The notes below the pieces were generated by a model. It was not told the origin of the DNA, did no database searches, and was given only the letters and a program-made list of their open reading frames with translations. The translations under genes were made by a program, and so were the position numbers. Positions 9,117 through 18,955 of a stretch of DNA of 64,000 nt are shown here, in pieces; the stretch's first letter is position 1; the number at the start of each line of letters is the position of its first letter. Source of the stretch: an uncultured bacterium (GTDB lineage: Bacteria; Cyanobacteriota; Vampirovibrionia; Gastranaerophilales; Gastranaerophilaceae); the NCBI GenBank assembly GCA_950022495.1, contig CATLLJ010000004.1, positions 47,730-111,729 on the forward strand, read 5' to 3'.

Positions 9117-9434
9117 ATGCTGGAAAATGATGAAAAAGAAATAAAGGAAATGATGAATACATTTTATGAAAACTTTCATAAAAATCATTTTGTTGACAGG
9201 GATTTTGAAGAAAGTTTGAAAGATATTGCCGGTGACTGGCATTCTGATTTTTGTGCATTATTTGTGATTCTTGTTTTTACTGTTCACAGTCTTAAAACTA
9301 TTATAAATAACGACAAGTTACCAAATTCAACCCGTGAAAAAGCTGAAAATTACCGCACAATTTTTCAAAAATTAATTGCTGATTGCAGTCGAATTACCAA
9401 GAGTGTTGATAGTCTATTTGTAAAATTTCTTTAA
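9117..9434 (+). CDS. Hypothetical small protein divergent from HTH pair
   Basis: 105-aa ORF with RBS aaggag and consensus promoter; no family recognised. Confidence 0.65.
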   Translation: MLENDEKEIKEMMNTFYENFHKNHFVDRDFEESLKDIAGDWHSDFCALFVILVFTVHSLKTIINNDKLPNSTREKAENYRTIFQKLIADCSRITKSVDSLFVKFL

Positions 9435-9512
9435 GTCAGTTGCAAATTTATCTTTAAATAGTATAATTTAATAGAGTAGTGTATTACACAACAAATAAGA
9501 GGATAAAAAATT

Positions 9513-9749
9513 ATGAGTACATTAGAAACAGTAAAAAAAGTTGTAGTAGATCAATTAAGTGTTGATGAAAAATTAGTTACACCTGAAGCTCGTTTTACAG
9601 ACGATTTAGGTGCTGATTCATTAGATACAGTTGAATTAGTTATGGCTTTAGAAGAAGAATTCAAATGCGAAATTCCTGATGAAGACGCAGAAAAAATTCA
9701 AACAGTTCAAGATGCAGTTTCTTACATCGACAGCAAATTAGGTAAGTAA
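9513..9749 (+). CDS. acpP: Acyl carrier protein
   Basis: [21 protein letters not shown] phosphopantetheine Ser motif. Confidence 0.98.
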   Translation: MSTLETVKKVVVDQLSVDEKLVTPEARFTDDLGADSLDTVELVMALEEEFKCEIPDEDAEKIQTVQDAVSYIDSKLGK

Positions 9750-9867
9750 TTTATCTCACGAATTGAATTTTTAGAATTATTCAAACTGGATTTTATATTT
9801 GCGAGAGTGAGATTTTATATTTCATTCTCGCATTATTTATTATTATAGGGAAAAAGGGATATCTTAA

Positions 9868-11121
9868 ATGAGTAAAAGAAGAGTAGTAATTACAGGATTG
9901 GGAGCTGTTACACCTTGCGGTATCGGTACCGATAAATTTTGGAGTGCTATGCTTGAAGGTAAAAGCGGTGTTTCTGTAATTGAAAGAATTAATACTGAAA
10001 AACAATCTGTAAAAATCGCAGCTGAAATCAAAGATTCTGATTTCAATCCTGAAGATTATATGGATTCAAAAGATTCTAAGAGAATGGATAGATATACTCA
10101 ATTTGCAATGGTTGCTGCAGATGAAGCAATTGCAGATTCAGGTATTGACGAAGCAGACATTGATCCATATAGAATTGGTGTTATTGTAAGTTCTGCTGCC
10201 GGCGGTTTCCAAACATTTGAAAAAAGCCACATGGCAATGATTGAAAAAGGACCTACTAAGGCTTCTCCATTCACAGTACCTATGTTGATTGTAGATATGG
10301 CGTCAGGTCGTATTTCTATGAAACATGGTTACAAAGGGCTTAACAAAGTAGTAGTTTCAGCTTGTGCAACAGGTACACATTCTATTGGTGATGCATTCAG
10401 AAGCATTCAGTACGGAGATGCTGATGTTGTTGTTGCCGGAGGCTGCGAAGCTACGATTACAACTTTAGGTGTTGGTGCGTTCACTGCTTGTCGTGCTTTA
10501 TCAAAAAGAAATGATGAGCCGGAAAGAGCTTCCAGACCTTATGACAAAGACAGAGACGGCTTCATCATGGGTGAAGGTTCAGGTGTTCTTGTTCTTGAAG
10601 AATATGAACATGCTAAAAAACGTGGTGCAAAGATTTATGCAGAAATCGTTGGTTACGGTCAAACTGCTGACGCACACGACATGGTTGCTCCGGATCCTGA
10701 AGGAAACGGTGCATATAAAGCAATGGAATTTGCAATGGAAGATGCCGGTGTAAAAGCTGCTGATGTTGATTATATTAATCCACACGGTACAAGTACAGGT
10801 TTGGGTGATATTGCTGAATCTCAAGCTATTGCAAAAATCTTTGGCGACAAAGATGCAAATCCAAACTTACTTGTAAGTTCAACAAAAAGTATGCACGGAC
10901 ACATGCTTGGTGCAACAGGTGCTGTTGAAGCTATCGTTTGTGTAAAAGCAATTACTGACGGTAAAGTTCCGCCTACAATCAATTTGGACAATCAAGACGA
11001 ACATGTTGCAAATCTTGATTATGTTCCTCACAAAGCGAGAGACAAGAAAGTGCATGTAGCATTATCAAATTCTTTTGGATTTGGCGGTCACAATGCAACT
11101 CTAATCTTCAAAGAAGTTTAG
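9868..11121 (+). CDS. fabF: 3-oxoacyl-ACP synthase II (FabF)
   Basis: RRVVITGLGAVTPCGIG; VVSACATGTHSIGDA; NPHGTSTGLGD; NSFGFGGHNATLIF. Confidence 0.97.
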   Translation: MSKRRVVITGLGAVTPCGIGTDKFWSAMLEGKSGVSVIERINTEKQSVKIAAEIKDSDFNPEDYMDSKDSKRMDRYTQFAMVAADEAIADSGIDEADIDPYRIGVIVSSAAGGFQTFEKSHMAMIEKGPTKASPFTVPMLIVDMASGRISMKHGYKGLNKVVVSACATGTHSIGDAFRSIQYGDADVVVAGGCEATITTLGVGAFTACRALSKRNDEPERASRPYDKDRDGFIMGEGSGVLVLEEYEHAKKRGAKIYAEIVGYGQTADAHDMVAPDPEGNGAYKAMEFAMEDAGVKAADVDYINPHGTSTGLGDIAESQAIAKIFGDKDANPNLLVSSTKSMHGHMLGATGAVEAIVCVKAITDGKVPPTINLDNQDEHVANLDYVPHKARDKKVHVALSNSFGFGGHNATLIFKEV

Positions 11122-11140
11122 TTTAGCAAAGGTATAATTT

Positions 11141-11182
11141 GAAGGAGCGATTGTTCATTTATGAACAATCGCTCCTTCTTTG
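11141..11182 (+). terminator. Rho-independent terminator after fabF
   Basis: gaaggagcgattgttcatttatgaacaatcgctccttctt. Confidence 0.85.
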
Positions 11183-11247
11183 TCGTTAAATTAATATATT
11201 GTTGAATTTCTAATAATTTTCAGTAAAATGTAGAAATGAGGTGTGAT

Positions 11248-12552
11248 ATGAAAAAGATTATATTAACTTTTGCGGTTGTTGTTTTTTGTGCCGGTTTGAA
11301 TGCATACGGGGCACAGGGGTATGTTTTCACACCCGAAAATACTAAAGCTGTTGTGAGTTATAATGAAAGTTTGCAGTTAAAAAATATTCCATACGGTAAT
11401 TATTTAAAATATTATAATTTTAATTCGGATAAGATAGATGCGGAATATGTTAAACTTTCAGGTAATGAGGAGAAGAATTTTTTAAAAACTCTTTCTAAAA
11501 CACAGGAAGAAGATTATAAATATGTGAAAAAAATCCAAAAACTTATTGAAAAAGGCGATTGGAACAAGGTTTTTGAAAAATATCCAAACTATCTTCCTGC
11601 ATATTTGCAGTGTTATAATCTGAATTATCAGAAAAATAATTACAATGAAGCTATAAGACTTTTAAATAAAATTCAATATTTAGATAAAAAAGGGCAGATT
11701 GTTCGGAAAGATTTAGTTAATCAGTCTTTTGGGATTTTGTATTTTGCCACAGCTCAGTATACTAAATCTTTAAATTATTTTATGATGTATGAAAATACAA
11801 ATGATGATTTTGTAACTTCGTATATTGCACATTGTTATTTTGCTCTCGGGAATTATTCTAAAACTATTGAGTACTGTAAGAAGTTAAACAAGCTTGAATA
11901 TCAGGACAAAGAGCTTTTGTATCTTGCATATTTTAATATTCAAAACAATTTTGAAGCGAATAAACTGGCTCAGGAATTGTTAAAAGAAAATTATAATTTT
12001 GAGAATTTGATGCGTATACAGCAAACAGTAAACAGCAGCGAAACGAGGCTGGCTTATGCTTATAAAGCCCGTACTGTTGCACAGGATGATAATCAGATTA
12101 TGGAAGCAAACGCTGTTATTGCGGATATTGAGCAGGCAAAACTTGATAAAGCTGTATCAAAGTTGTCTTCTTTTGTAAAAATTTCAAAATGGGTGGATAT
12201 TGAAAAAGAAATTCCGGCAACTATTTCCGCTGCAGAAGTCACACAAAAACAGGATGAATTTTTCAATACTGCGAATTTATATTTGAAAAAATATAGCGGT
12301 CAGCAGTTAACCAATGCGTTTAATTCTTTGAATGATGATTTTAATAATTACGTTCAGGATAAAAAGAATGAATACTATCAGCAGCAGCAGCTTGAAGCTC
12401 AAAAAGCACTTGTAATTGAGCAGCAGCGTAACAATATGCTTCAGCAGGAAATGATAAATGAGCAGCGGATACGAAATTATCTTGAACGCCAGCATTTCTA
12501 TTATATGTCACGACCGTATTATGTTCATCCGAGATTTTATCGCTACTGGTAG
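11248..12552 (+). CDS. Exported TPR-like repeat protein
   Basis: Signal peptide MKKIILTFAVVVFCAGLNAYGAQG (start 11248 preferred over 11236); helical repeats YLPAYLQCYNLNYQKNNYNEAIRLLNKI, TSYIAHCYFALGNYSKTIEYCKKL. Confidence 0.75.
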   Translation: MKKIILTFAVVVFCAGLNAYGAQGYVFTPENTKAVVSYNESLQLKNIPYGNYLKYYNFNSDKIDAEYVKLSGNEEKNFLKTLSKTQEEDYKYVKKIQKLIEKGDWNKVFEKYPNYLPAYLQCYNLNYQKNNYNEAIRLLNKIQYLDKKGQIVRKDLVNQSFGILYFATAQYTKSLNYFMMYENTNDDFVTSYIAHCYFALGNYSKTIEYCKKLNKLEYQDKELLYLAYFNIQNNFEANKLAQELLKENYNFENLMRIQQTVNSSETRLAYAYKARTVAQDDNQIMEANAVIADIEQAKLDKAVSKLSSFVKISKWVDIEKEIPATISAAEVTQKQDEFFNTANLYLKKYSGQQLTNAFNSLNDDFNNYVQDKKNEYYQQQQLEAQKALVIEQQRNNMLQQEMINEQRIRNYLERQHFYYMSRPYYVHPRFYRYW

Positions 12553-12590
12553 GTATAGCAAAAAATTATCTTTTTGAATTTAATATAAGT

Positions 12591-12929
12591 ATGAATCTCA
12601 TAAATACTACAGTTATTTCCCAGAATATATCTTTATTTTCTAATTGGGTTGACTCAACACCGGTGCCTAAAATGGTTGATACTGTTACTTATGATTTATA
12701 CGAGAGTGATAATCCGTTCAGGCATAAATTTAGTAATAAACAAATAAAAAATGATACGCTTAGGCATTCTGCGAATACAACTGCTGCGGTTGGTGCAGAA
12801 GCTTTTTCGTTGTTTGCAAATCCATATTATTTAACCCATAAAATTATAAATTTACCTGCGTATATTCCTGCATCATATAGAAAAGTTGCAGAAATATATT
12901 CAAAATATTCAATGAACAAAACCGATTAG
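12591..12929 (+). CDS. Hypothetical protein
   Basis: 112-aa ORF, same strand as the preceding gene. Confidence 0.5.
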   Translation: MNLINTTVISQNISLFSNWVDSTPVPKMVDTVTYDLYESDNPFRHKFSNKQIKNDTLRHSANTTAAVGAEAFSLFANPYYLTHKIINLPAYIPASYRKVAEIYSKYSMNKTD

Positions 12930-12936
12930 GATAGAA

Positions 12937-13170
12937 TTAGTTATTTTTTAAATTGTCTAAGGGTAATAATGTATCCAGTGTAACTCCAAGAGCCAATGCA
13001 AGGTTTGCAATAACCAGAGTTGTCGGGCATGCCTTTCCGTTTTCTATTCTTGATAAATACTCAGTTGAAATGTCTGCATATTCTGCAACTTTTTCCTGAG
13101 TATAATTCTTCCGTGCTCTTTCTGCTCTAATATTAGCTGCAAAAATTTCTACAATTTTCTTTTTATCCAT
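12937..13170 (-). CDS. XRE-family HTH regulator
   Basis: IRAERARKNYTQEKVAEYADISTEYLSRIENGKACPTTLVIANLALAL. Confidence 0.9.
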   Translation of the reverse strand: MDKKKIVEIFAANIRAERARKNYTQEKVAEYADISTEYLSRIENGKACPTTLVIANLALALGVTLDTLLPLDNLKNN

Positions 13171-13272
13171 AATTAAAATTTTAAAATATTTGACATAATA
13201 TTATAATGGTTTATAATTCATATAAGTTGAACTATAGATTAAGTTACATGACATATAATTAATGGAGTTAAG

Positions 13273-13743
13273 ATGAAAAAGATTTTATCAGTTATTATGC
13301 TAAGTTTATTGTTACAATCTCAAATCTATGCTGCAACCATCCCAGAGGGAACAATGGTTGTTGTGCAGCCGCAAAAAGGGATTGATGCTGACAATGTAAA
13401 AACAGGTGATAGAGTTAATTTTACGGTTATTCATCCTGTTAAAGTTAACAACGAGGTTGTTATTAAATCAGGTAGAGAGGTTACTGCTGAGGTTGTCAAA
13501 AAGAAAAATAATGGCATATTAGGTATTCCTGGTGAGCTTGAACTCGGTAATTTTGAAATGGCAGCTTCTAATAATGACATAATCAGATTAAGAGGAACTG
13601 TTGTAGATAAAGGTGAAGGCAGGTACTGGGCTAATGTTGGGTGGTTTTTCCTTTTCCCAATTCTTTTTGTAAAAGGTGATGATGGTAAGATTCCTGTAAA
13701 TTCTACTCACAGATTGTATACTGTTGAAGATATTAATCTGTAA
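13273..13743 (+). CDS. Exported hypothetical protein
   Basis: Signal peptide MKKILSVIMLSLLLQSQIYAA; RBS ggagtt upstream. Confidence 0.7.
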   Translation: MKKILSVIMLSLLLQSQIYAATIPEGTMVVVQPQKGIDADNVKTGDRVNFTVIHPVKVNNEVVIKSGREVTAEVVKKKNNGILGIPGELELGNFEMAASNNDIIRLRGTVVDKGEGRYWANVGWFFLFPILFVKGDDGKIPVNSTHRLYTVEDINL

Positions 13744-13954
13744 AATCCAGTAATTTATTTATATCAATTAGTAACGCATGTGAAAGTTCTAAAATTTTTC
13801 CGAGTGACATATTTTGTCGTCCGTTTTCTACACACGCGACGTAGTTTGTGCTGACTCCGAGAATTTCTGCAAATTGTTCTTGTGTCAAATCTTTTTTGAT
13901 ACGTTCAATTTTTACATTCTTTCCGAAGTTTTTTAATAATTCCCTTTTATCCAT
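13733..13954 (-). CDS. XRE-family HTH regulator
   Basis: VKIERIKKDLTQEQFAEILGVSTNYVACVENGRQNMSLGKILELSHAL. Confidence 0.9.
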   Translation of the reverse strand: MDKRELLKNFGKNVKIERIKKDLTQEQFAEILGVSTNYVACVENGRQNMSLGKILELSHALLIDINKLLDFTD

Positions 13955-14046
13955 TTATCATAATTTTAAATTAATTGTGCTATAACTTGTACTATGTTAT
14001 AATTTATATAATCATTAGTTATAAGTTATAGTTTGGAAGATTTACA

Positions 14047-15120
14047 GTGGAAAAGATTAAAAATATTGAAATAATGCGGTTTTTATTTGCATTGGTAATT
14101 GTATGCTGTCATATGCGTCATGGGGTGATTAATATATTTGGGGATGACATTCCAATGTATAATAATATAATGACCGGTTTTCACTGGAGCAGACTGCCGG
14201 TAGATTTTTTCTTTATAATTTCAGGTTTCTTTTTGTTTTTGACAACGAATTTTAATCAAAATTATGCTGATTTTGCAAAGAAAAAATTACTTAGATTTAT
14301 GCCAACTATTATTTTCGTGTTAATACTTATATATATCATTTCATTATTTACGCCAATTACATTTTTGAAATATGAAAATGTTTTTACACTGTTAAATATT
14401 CAAAATGTCGGTTTAACTCTTAGGAATGGTGATATTCCTGCTTCTTGGTTTGTTTCATCTTTATTCTGGGGATTATCGTTTTATTTTTATTTGTACAAGA
14501 CAGTTGAGAAGAAAGTTTTTAATTTGATTACGGCATGTATAATATTTTTCTGTTATTCAATGTGGATTCATTCTGAAGGTCTACAATATATTAATGTTGC
14601 TTATGTTTTTAATATTGGAATGATAAGAGCATTCGCAGGTATTGGAACAGGATATTTTCTTTCTATGATATATAAAGATAATATTCAAAAAGTAAAAGAA
14701 ATGACATTAAATATCTGGCAAAAGTTACTATTTACAGCTTCTGAAATATATTTATTTTTCTTTGTATTTTATTATATATGTTTTCATAAAATGAATTATG
14801 ATAATCCTTTAATTATGGTCATTGCTTTTACTGTATTATTCTCGTTATTTGTGATTAAAAAAGGTTATTTTTCAAGATTGTTGGAAAATGATGTATCTGT
14901 ATTTTTAGGTAAATTTGCATTTGCTATATTTTTAACCCATCAATTTATCAAAAATTTATGGAAATTTTATGTTTGTAAAGCACATTATCAATGGGTAGTT
15001 TCACATCCTGTAATAAATATAGAGCTGTTTTTTGCAGTAGTTATTATATTTGGTGTATTCACATATTATTTTGTAGAGAAACCTGCAACAAAATATTTAA
15101 AAGAGAAGTTATTGAAATAA
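14047..15120 (+). CDS. Acyltransferase family 3 (OafA-like) membrane protein
   Basis: EIMRFLFALVIVCCHMRH, multiple TM segments, SWFVSSLFWG, C-terminal YYFVEKPATKYL; GTG start. Confidence 0.85.
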   Translation: MEKIKNIEIMRFLFALVIVCCHMRHGVINIFGDDIPMYNNIMTGFHWSRLPVDFFFIISGFFLFLTTNFNQNYADFAKKKLLRFMPTIIFVLILIYIISLFTPITFLKYENVFTLLNIQNVGLTLRNGDIPASWFVSSLFWGLSFYFYLYKTVEKKVFNLITACIIFFCYSMWIHSEGLQYINVAYVFNIGMIRAFAGIGTGYFLSMIYKDNIQKVKEMTLNIWQKLLFTASEIYLFFFVFYYICFHKMNYDNPLIMVIAFTVLFSLFVIKKGYFSRLLENDVSVFLGKFAFAIFLTHQFIKNLWKFYVCKAHYQWVVSHPVINIELFFAVVIIFGVFTYYFVEKPATKYLKEKLLK

Positions 15121-15134
15121 AATATTGAAATTAC

Positions 15135-15168
15135 AAGAAGGCGGCGAGAAATTTCTCGCCGCCTTCTT
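15135..15168. terminator. Bidirectional terminator between convergent genes
   Basis: aagaaggcggcgagaaatttctcgccgccttctt. Confidence 0.85.
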
Positions 15169-15185
15169 AAAAAATATATAATTTA

Positions 15186-16037
15186 TTATAATAATTCTTT
15201 CAAATAATTTGGAAGTGCAAAACGTGCATTATGATATTCTTTGTTGTAAATTTTACAAGTTGGAATGATTTCTGCCGCACGTTCGTCGTTGTAGTATTCT
15301 AAAGGTTTAACATCAACTGAACAGAATGCCCATGCCCAGTATCCGCCCGGATAAGTAGGGATATTTGAAGTGTAAGTAGCAACATTCGGGAATACTTTTT
15401 TCAGTTGAACATACATTTTTCTTACTGATTCAGCTTGTGCAAAAGGTGATTCTGATTGAGCAACCATAATACCGCCTTTTTTCAATGAATTTTTAACATT
15501 AGTGTAAAATTCATCTGTAAATAGACCTTCACCCGGTCCCATAGGGTCAGTTGAATCTATTAGAATAATATCAAATTCATCTTTTTTATCTTTAATGTAT
15601 TCAATTGCATCTTCAACAAGAATTTCTACTTTCGGATTATCGAGTTCACAAGAGATTGTCGGTAAATATTTTTTACAAGCTTCAATAACCATACCGTCAA
15701 TTTCACAAAGCACAGCTTTTTCTACTGTTTTGTGTTTCATAACTTCACGGATTGTACCGCCGTCACCACCGCCAATTACAAGTACTGATTTTGGGCAAGG
15801 ATGCTGCATCATAGGAATATGTGCAATCATTTCGTGATAATGATATTCATCGCCTTCTGTTGTCATCATTAAATCATCAAGTGTTAAAACTCTGCCTAGC
15901 TGTGAATCTGTTTCAAACACTTCAACTTTTTGAAATGGTGAATTGTCAGAAAATAATACATTTCCTGCTTTAATTGAAATTCCGTATCCACCGGGGGTTA
16001 TTTCGTGATAATATCCGTTTTCTATACCATTTTTCAT
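15186..16037 (-). CDS. speE: Spermidine synthase (polyamine aminopropyltransferase)
   Basis: TLDDLMMTTEGDEYHYHEMIAHIPMMQHPCPKSVLVIGGGDGGTIREVMKHKTVEKAVLCEIDGMV; internal start MKNGIENGYYHEITPGGYG at 16037. Confidence 0.96.
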   Translation of the reverse strand: MKNGIENGYYHEITPGGYGISIKAGNVLFSDNSPFQKVEVFETDSQLGRVLTLDDLMMTTEGDEYHYHEMIAHIPMMQHPCPKSVLVIGGGDGGTIREVMKHKTVEKAVLCEIDGMVIEACKKYLPTISCELDNPKVEILVEDAIEYIKDKKDEFDIILIDSTDPMGPGEGLFTDEFYTNVKNSLKKGGIMVAQSESPFAQAESVRKMYVQLKKVFPNVATYTSNIPTYPGGYWAWAFCSVDVKPLEYYNDERAAEIIPTCKIYNKEYHNARFALPNYLKELL

Positions 16038-16079
16038 TCTTATTTTCCCTTTCTTATTGCTAAATCTGCATAAAAACAA

Positions 16080-16105
16080 GTGTTACGTAAATTTTCACGT
16101 AACAC
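16080..16105. terminator. Hairpin between two minus-strand genes
   Basis: gtgttacgtaaattttcacgtaacac, 9-bp perfect stem. Confidence 0.6.
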
Positions 16106-16146
16106 TATGCTATCATATAAATATTTGTTTTCAAATGTTATATTTT

Positions 16147-18408
16147 TTATTGCGGTATTAAAGATTCGTCGGTGATTTTACCTTGAACATCCGGAAATCC
16201 GTTTATTCCAAGAGGATATACTCCGCTGCTGAATTTTATAGCTTTCTGACCGTTTGTTAGCGTAATTTGTGTTCCTGTGCCCAAATTACCGGTTTTCATT
16301 GTATAAGTATCGCCATCTTGCCAGTTGTTCATTGTGTCTTGATAACTTGTCATATTTCTATTAAGTAGGTCATAACTTTTTAATGTATTGCTATATTCAT
16401 TTAATTTTTCAAGCCTATTGCTGGTTCCCATTAAGTGTGATGAAGCATTCTGGTAGATATCTATCCAACTCATATCGGCACTGGCTCCCGGGATGCTATC
16501 TATAATAGCTTGTCTTTGTCTTCCAAGCTCGTTTAGTCTTGTTTGTGCAGCTTGATAAGTTGTATCATTTTTAAAATCATGTGGTGTAGTTGATTTATTT
16601 TGTTGAGCTGGAGTTGTAGTAGTTGGCTTAGTTGGTTTTGTGTGTATATCTTTAATTTCGTGTGCAAAATCCGGTAAACCTAAACTGTTTAACGTTGGTT
16701 GATAATATTTGCCATTATATTTGAATGCCCGTTCTCCATTTGGTAAAGTTGTTTTTTCAACAGTAATAATTTTATTATTCTGTTGCATTTTAAACGAACC
16801 ATCTTTCCAATTTGCCATCATATTATTATAGGTTTGCTGGCTTCGTTGTTCCGGAGTTAACTCAGGTGCAGGCTTCGGTATGTTAATTTTAATATCTTCA
16901 GGTTTTATTGTCGCCGGAGGTATATCAATTAATCTTGGTTTTTTCTCTGAGGCAGGTGCAATTACATCAACTTCTAAAAGCTGAGGAATTCCGTCTTTGT
17001 CTAAATCTAATCTAGGAATTTTTAAATCGGCATCTGCGTAGAAATATCTTGTGCCGGCTTTTAGATTGCCATGGTCACGGCTTAGAGTTTTTAATTGGTC
17101 TCTATTTGCACCTTCAATCATTACTTTTGCGGATTTAATCATTGCAGGTGTAATATCTTCTTCTTTATAACCCTGTTCGATTAATGCACGTTTTGCAATT
17201 GCAGTATTGGATTCCCCGCGATTTACATGGAATTTTGATGCTCCAAATTCTGAATCTTCAATAGGTTTTCCTGAACTATCAAGGAATTGTACATCGGTTT
17301 CATTTTCGCCTTTGTCATTTTGGGTAACTGTCGTGACGAATTTGTTACCGTTTCTGTCAAATTTAGTTGAAGAAGTTCTTTTTCCATCACCGGAAATTTC
17401 AGTTTGTTTTGTTAGTCTTCCATTATCATCGTAGGTGTATTCAATAGAATTCTTTTTGCTTGGAATATTTCCGTCAACAACTTCTCTGGATGGTCTTCCT
17501 GCTTGCATATCCTGTTCGCTGGCAAAGGAAAGTTCGTGCTTATGCTGTGCACCGTTACCATCAGGCAAATTGTAGGATTCGTTAATGCCTGTAATACTTG
17601 TTCCATCACTGCCATATTGACGGGTTACTGTATGTTGAATAGTTGTTCCGTCTTTTTGAGTAGGTTCTGTAGTTGTAGTTGATTTGATGGTTTTGCCATC
17701 AGATGCATAAGAGGTTACAGTCTCTTTACCGTCTTTTATTTCGCATTTTTCAAGTAAAACATTATCTTTAGAAAACTTTTCATAACCACCTTCTTTTGGT
17801 ATAGAATATGTGCCGTCTTTATATTCGGTTTTTGTTACTTTACCCTGTGCGTCTTTGTATTGAATAGTACCGGTTTCAGGGTCTTTTACAATGGATGTTC
17901 CATCGCTGTTTGTTGTAACATTTCCTCTTGTATATGAGCCTCCTTTATGGAATGTTGTGTCACCTTCAACGTAATCTCCATTGGCATAAGCATTTTGTTG
18001 ATCTGCAATAGATTGAAGAGCTTTAAATGCGTCTTGATTTAAGGCTTTTGTTGTTTGGTGGAAGTCTCTTGCCGAAATTTTATCATCCCGTCCGCCGGTT
18101 TCTTTAAGATACCGTGCTAAGTTTTGTGCTTCGCCCGCATCAATAACACCATCGCCATTAGCATCAATTTGAACTTCTTTACCGTCACTTCCTTTAACTT
18201 TCATGTTAAAAATTGATTGGTTTTGGTCAGTTTTTACAAGCCCTTGAAGTTTGGACAAATCAACAGTTTTATCTGACCCCTTGATTTTTATTTCACCTGT
18301 AGGAGCCGGAGTATTTGATGTTGGAGTGGATGTTGTTTGTTGTGGTGTGGATGTCGTTGGTGTTGTGGCTGTAAAAAATTGACATCCAAGGTTTAAATTG
18401 AATGACAT
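16147..18408 (-). CDS. Large repeat protein with EF-hand/dockerin-like and YD-like repeats
   Basis: DANGDGVIDAGEAQNLARYL...DDKISARDF (EF-hand-like), DLDKDGIPQLLEV, repeated YxDGTS/YASDGKTIKST units; P/T-rich linkers. Confidence 0.7.
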   Translation of the reverse strand: MSFNLNLGCQFFTATTPTTSTPQQTTSTPTSNTPAPTGEIKIKGSDKTVDLSKLQGLVKTDQNQSIFNMKVKGSDGKEVQIDANGDGVIDAGEAQNLARYLKETGGRDDKISARDFHQTTKALNQDAFKALQSIADQQNAYANGDYVEGDTTFHKGGSYTRGNVTTNSDGTSIVKDPETGTIQYKDAQGKVTKTEYKDGTYSIPKEGGYEKFSKDNVLLEKCEIKDGKETVTSYASDGKTIKSTTTTEPTQKDGTTIQHTVTRQYGSDGTSITGINESYNLPDGNGAQHKHELSFASEQDMQAGRPSREVVDGNIPSKKNSIEYTYDDNGRLTKQTEISGDGKRTSSTKFDRNGNKFVTTVTQNDKGENETDVQFLDSSGKPIEDSEFGASKFHVNRGESNTAIAKRALIEQGYKEEDITPAMIKSAKVMIEGANRDQLKTLSRDHGNLKAGTRYFYADADLKIPRLDLDKDGIPQLLEVDVIAPASEKKPRLIDIPPATIKPEDIKINIPKPAPELTPEQRSQQTYNNMMANWKDGSFKMQQNNKIITVEKTTLPNGERAFKYNGKYYQPTLNSLGLPDFAHEIKDIHTKPTKPTTTTPAQQNKSTTPHDFKNDTTYQAAQTRLNELGRQRQAIIDSIPGASADMSWIDIYQNASSHLMGTSNRLEKLNEYSNTLKSYDLLNRNMTSYQDTMNNWQDGDTYTMKTGNLGTGTQITLTNGQKAIKFSSGVYPLGINGFPDVQGKITDESLIPQ

Positions 18409-18571
18409 AGTAATCCTTTATAGTTTGTATTTGTTTTAAATATCGGATTTTTGTGTCATTTCTTTAATATTTTCTGTAAATATTAAGTAGTATTAATATA
18501 TTTTTGGCAAAATAATACCGTATTTTAAAATAAACTAAAATACGGCATATATTATTTAAAATATTTGTTTC

Positions 18572-18886
18572 TTAAATTTTTCCCATAACATGAATATGAA
18601 GATGGAAAACTTCTTGACCGGCTTCTTTTCCTGTGTTGATTTGTGTTTTGTATGCTTTTAATCCAACTTTTTTAGTTACATCTTTTACTGTTTGCAAAAG
18701 TTCAGCCATTAATTTAGGGTCTTCTAATTCGTTTAACGAAGCAATATGTTCTTTCGGACATACAAGCATGTGTACAGGTGCTTTTGGATTAATATCGTTG
18801 AACACAACAGTGTTTTCTGTTTCGTATACGAATTCTGTGCCAAAGTCACCTCTGATTATTTTACAAAAAATACAATCTTCACTCAT
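18572..18886 (-). CDS. HIT family (HinT-like) protein
   Basis: CIFCKIIRGDF...VFNDINPKAPVHMLVCPKEHI...GQEVFHLHIHVMGK (HxHxH). Confidence 0.95.
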   Translation of the reverse strand: MSEDCIFCKIIRGDFGTEFVYETENTVVFNDINPKAPVHMLVCPKEHIASLNELEDPKLMAELLQTVKDVTKKVGLKAYKTQINTGKEAGQEVFHLHIHVMGKI

Positions 18887-18900
18887 CATTTTCTCCAAGT

Positions 18901-18955
18901 TTTATGAGATTCTTCGGCTTGAAGTCATTCTGAGCGAAGCGAAGAATCTCATAAA
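18901..18955. repeat. Intergenic palindromic repeat (perfect 16-bp arms)
   Basis: TTTATGAGATTCTTCG (18901-18916) and CGAAGAATCTCATAAA (18940-18955) around cattctgagcgaag. Confidence 0.8.

Noticed and set aside
10469-10824. Alternate-frame ORFs inside fabF, dnaJ, leuS, metG and similar genes
   Set aside because: Fully nested in well-supported genes with no independent RBS or motifs.
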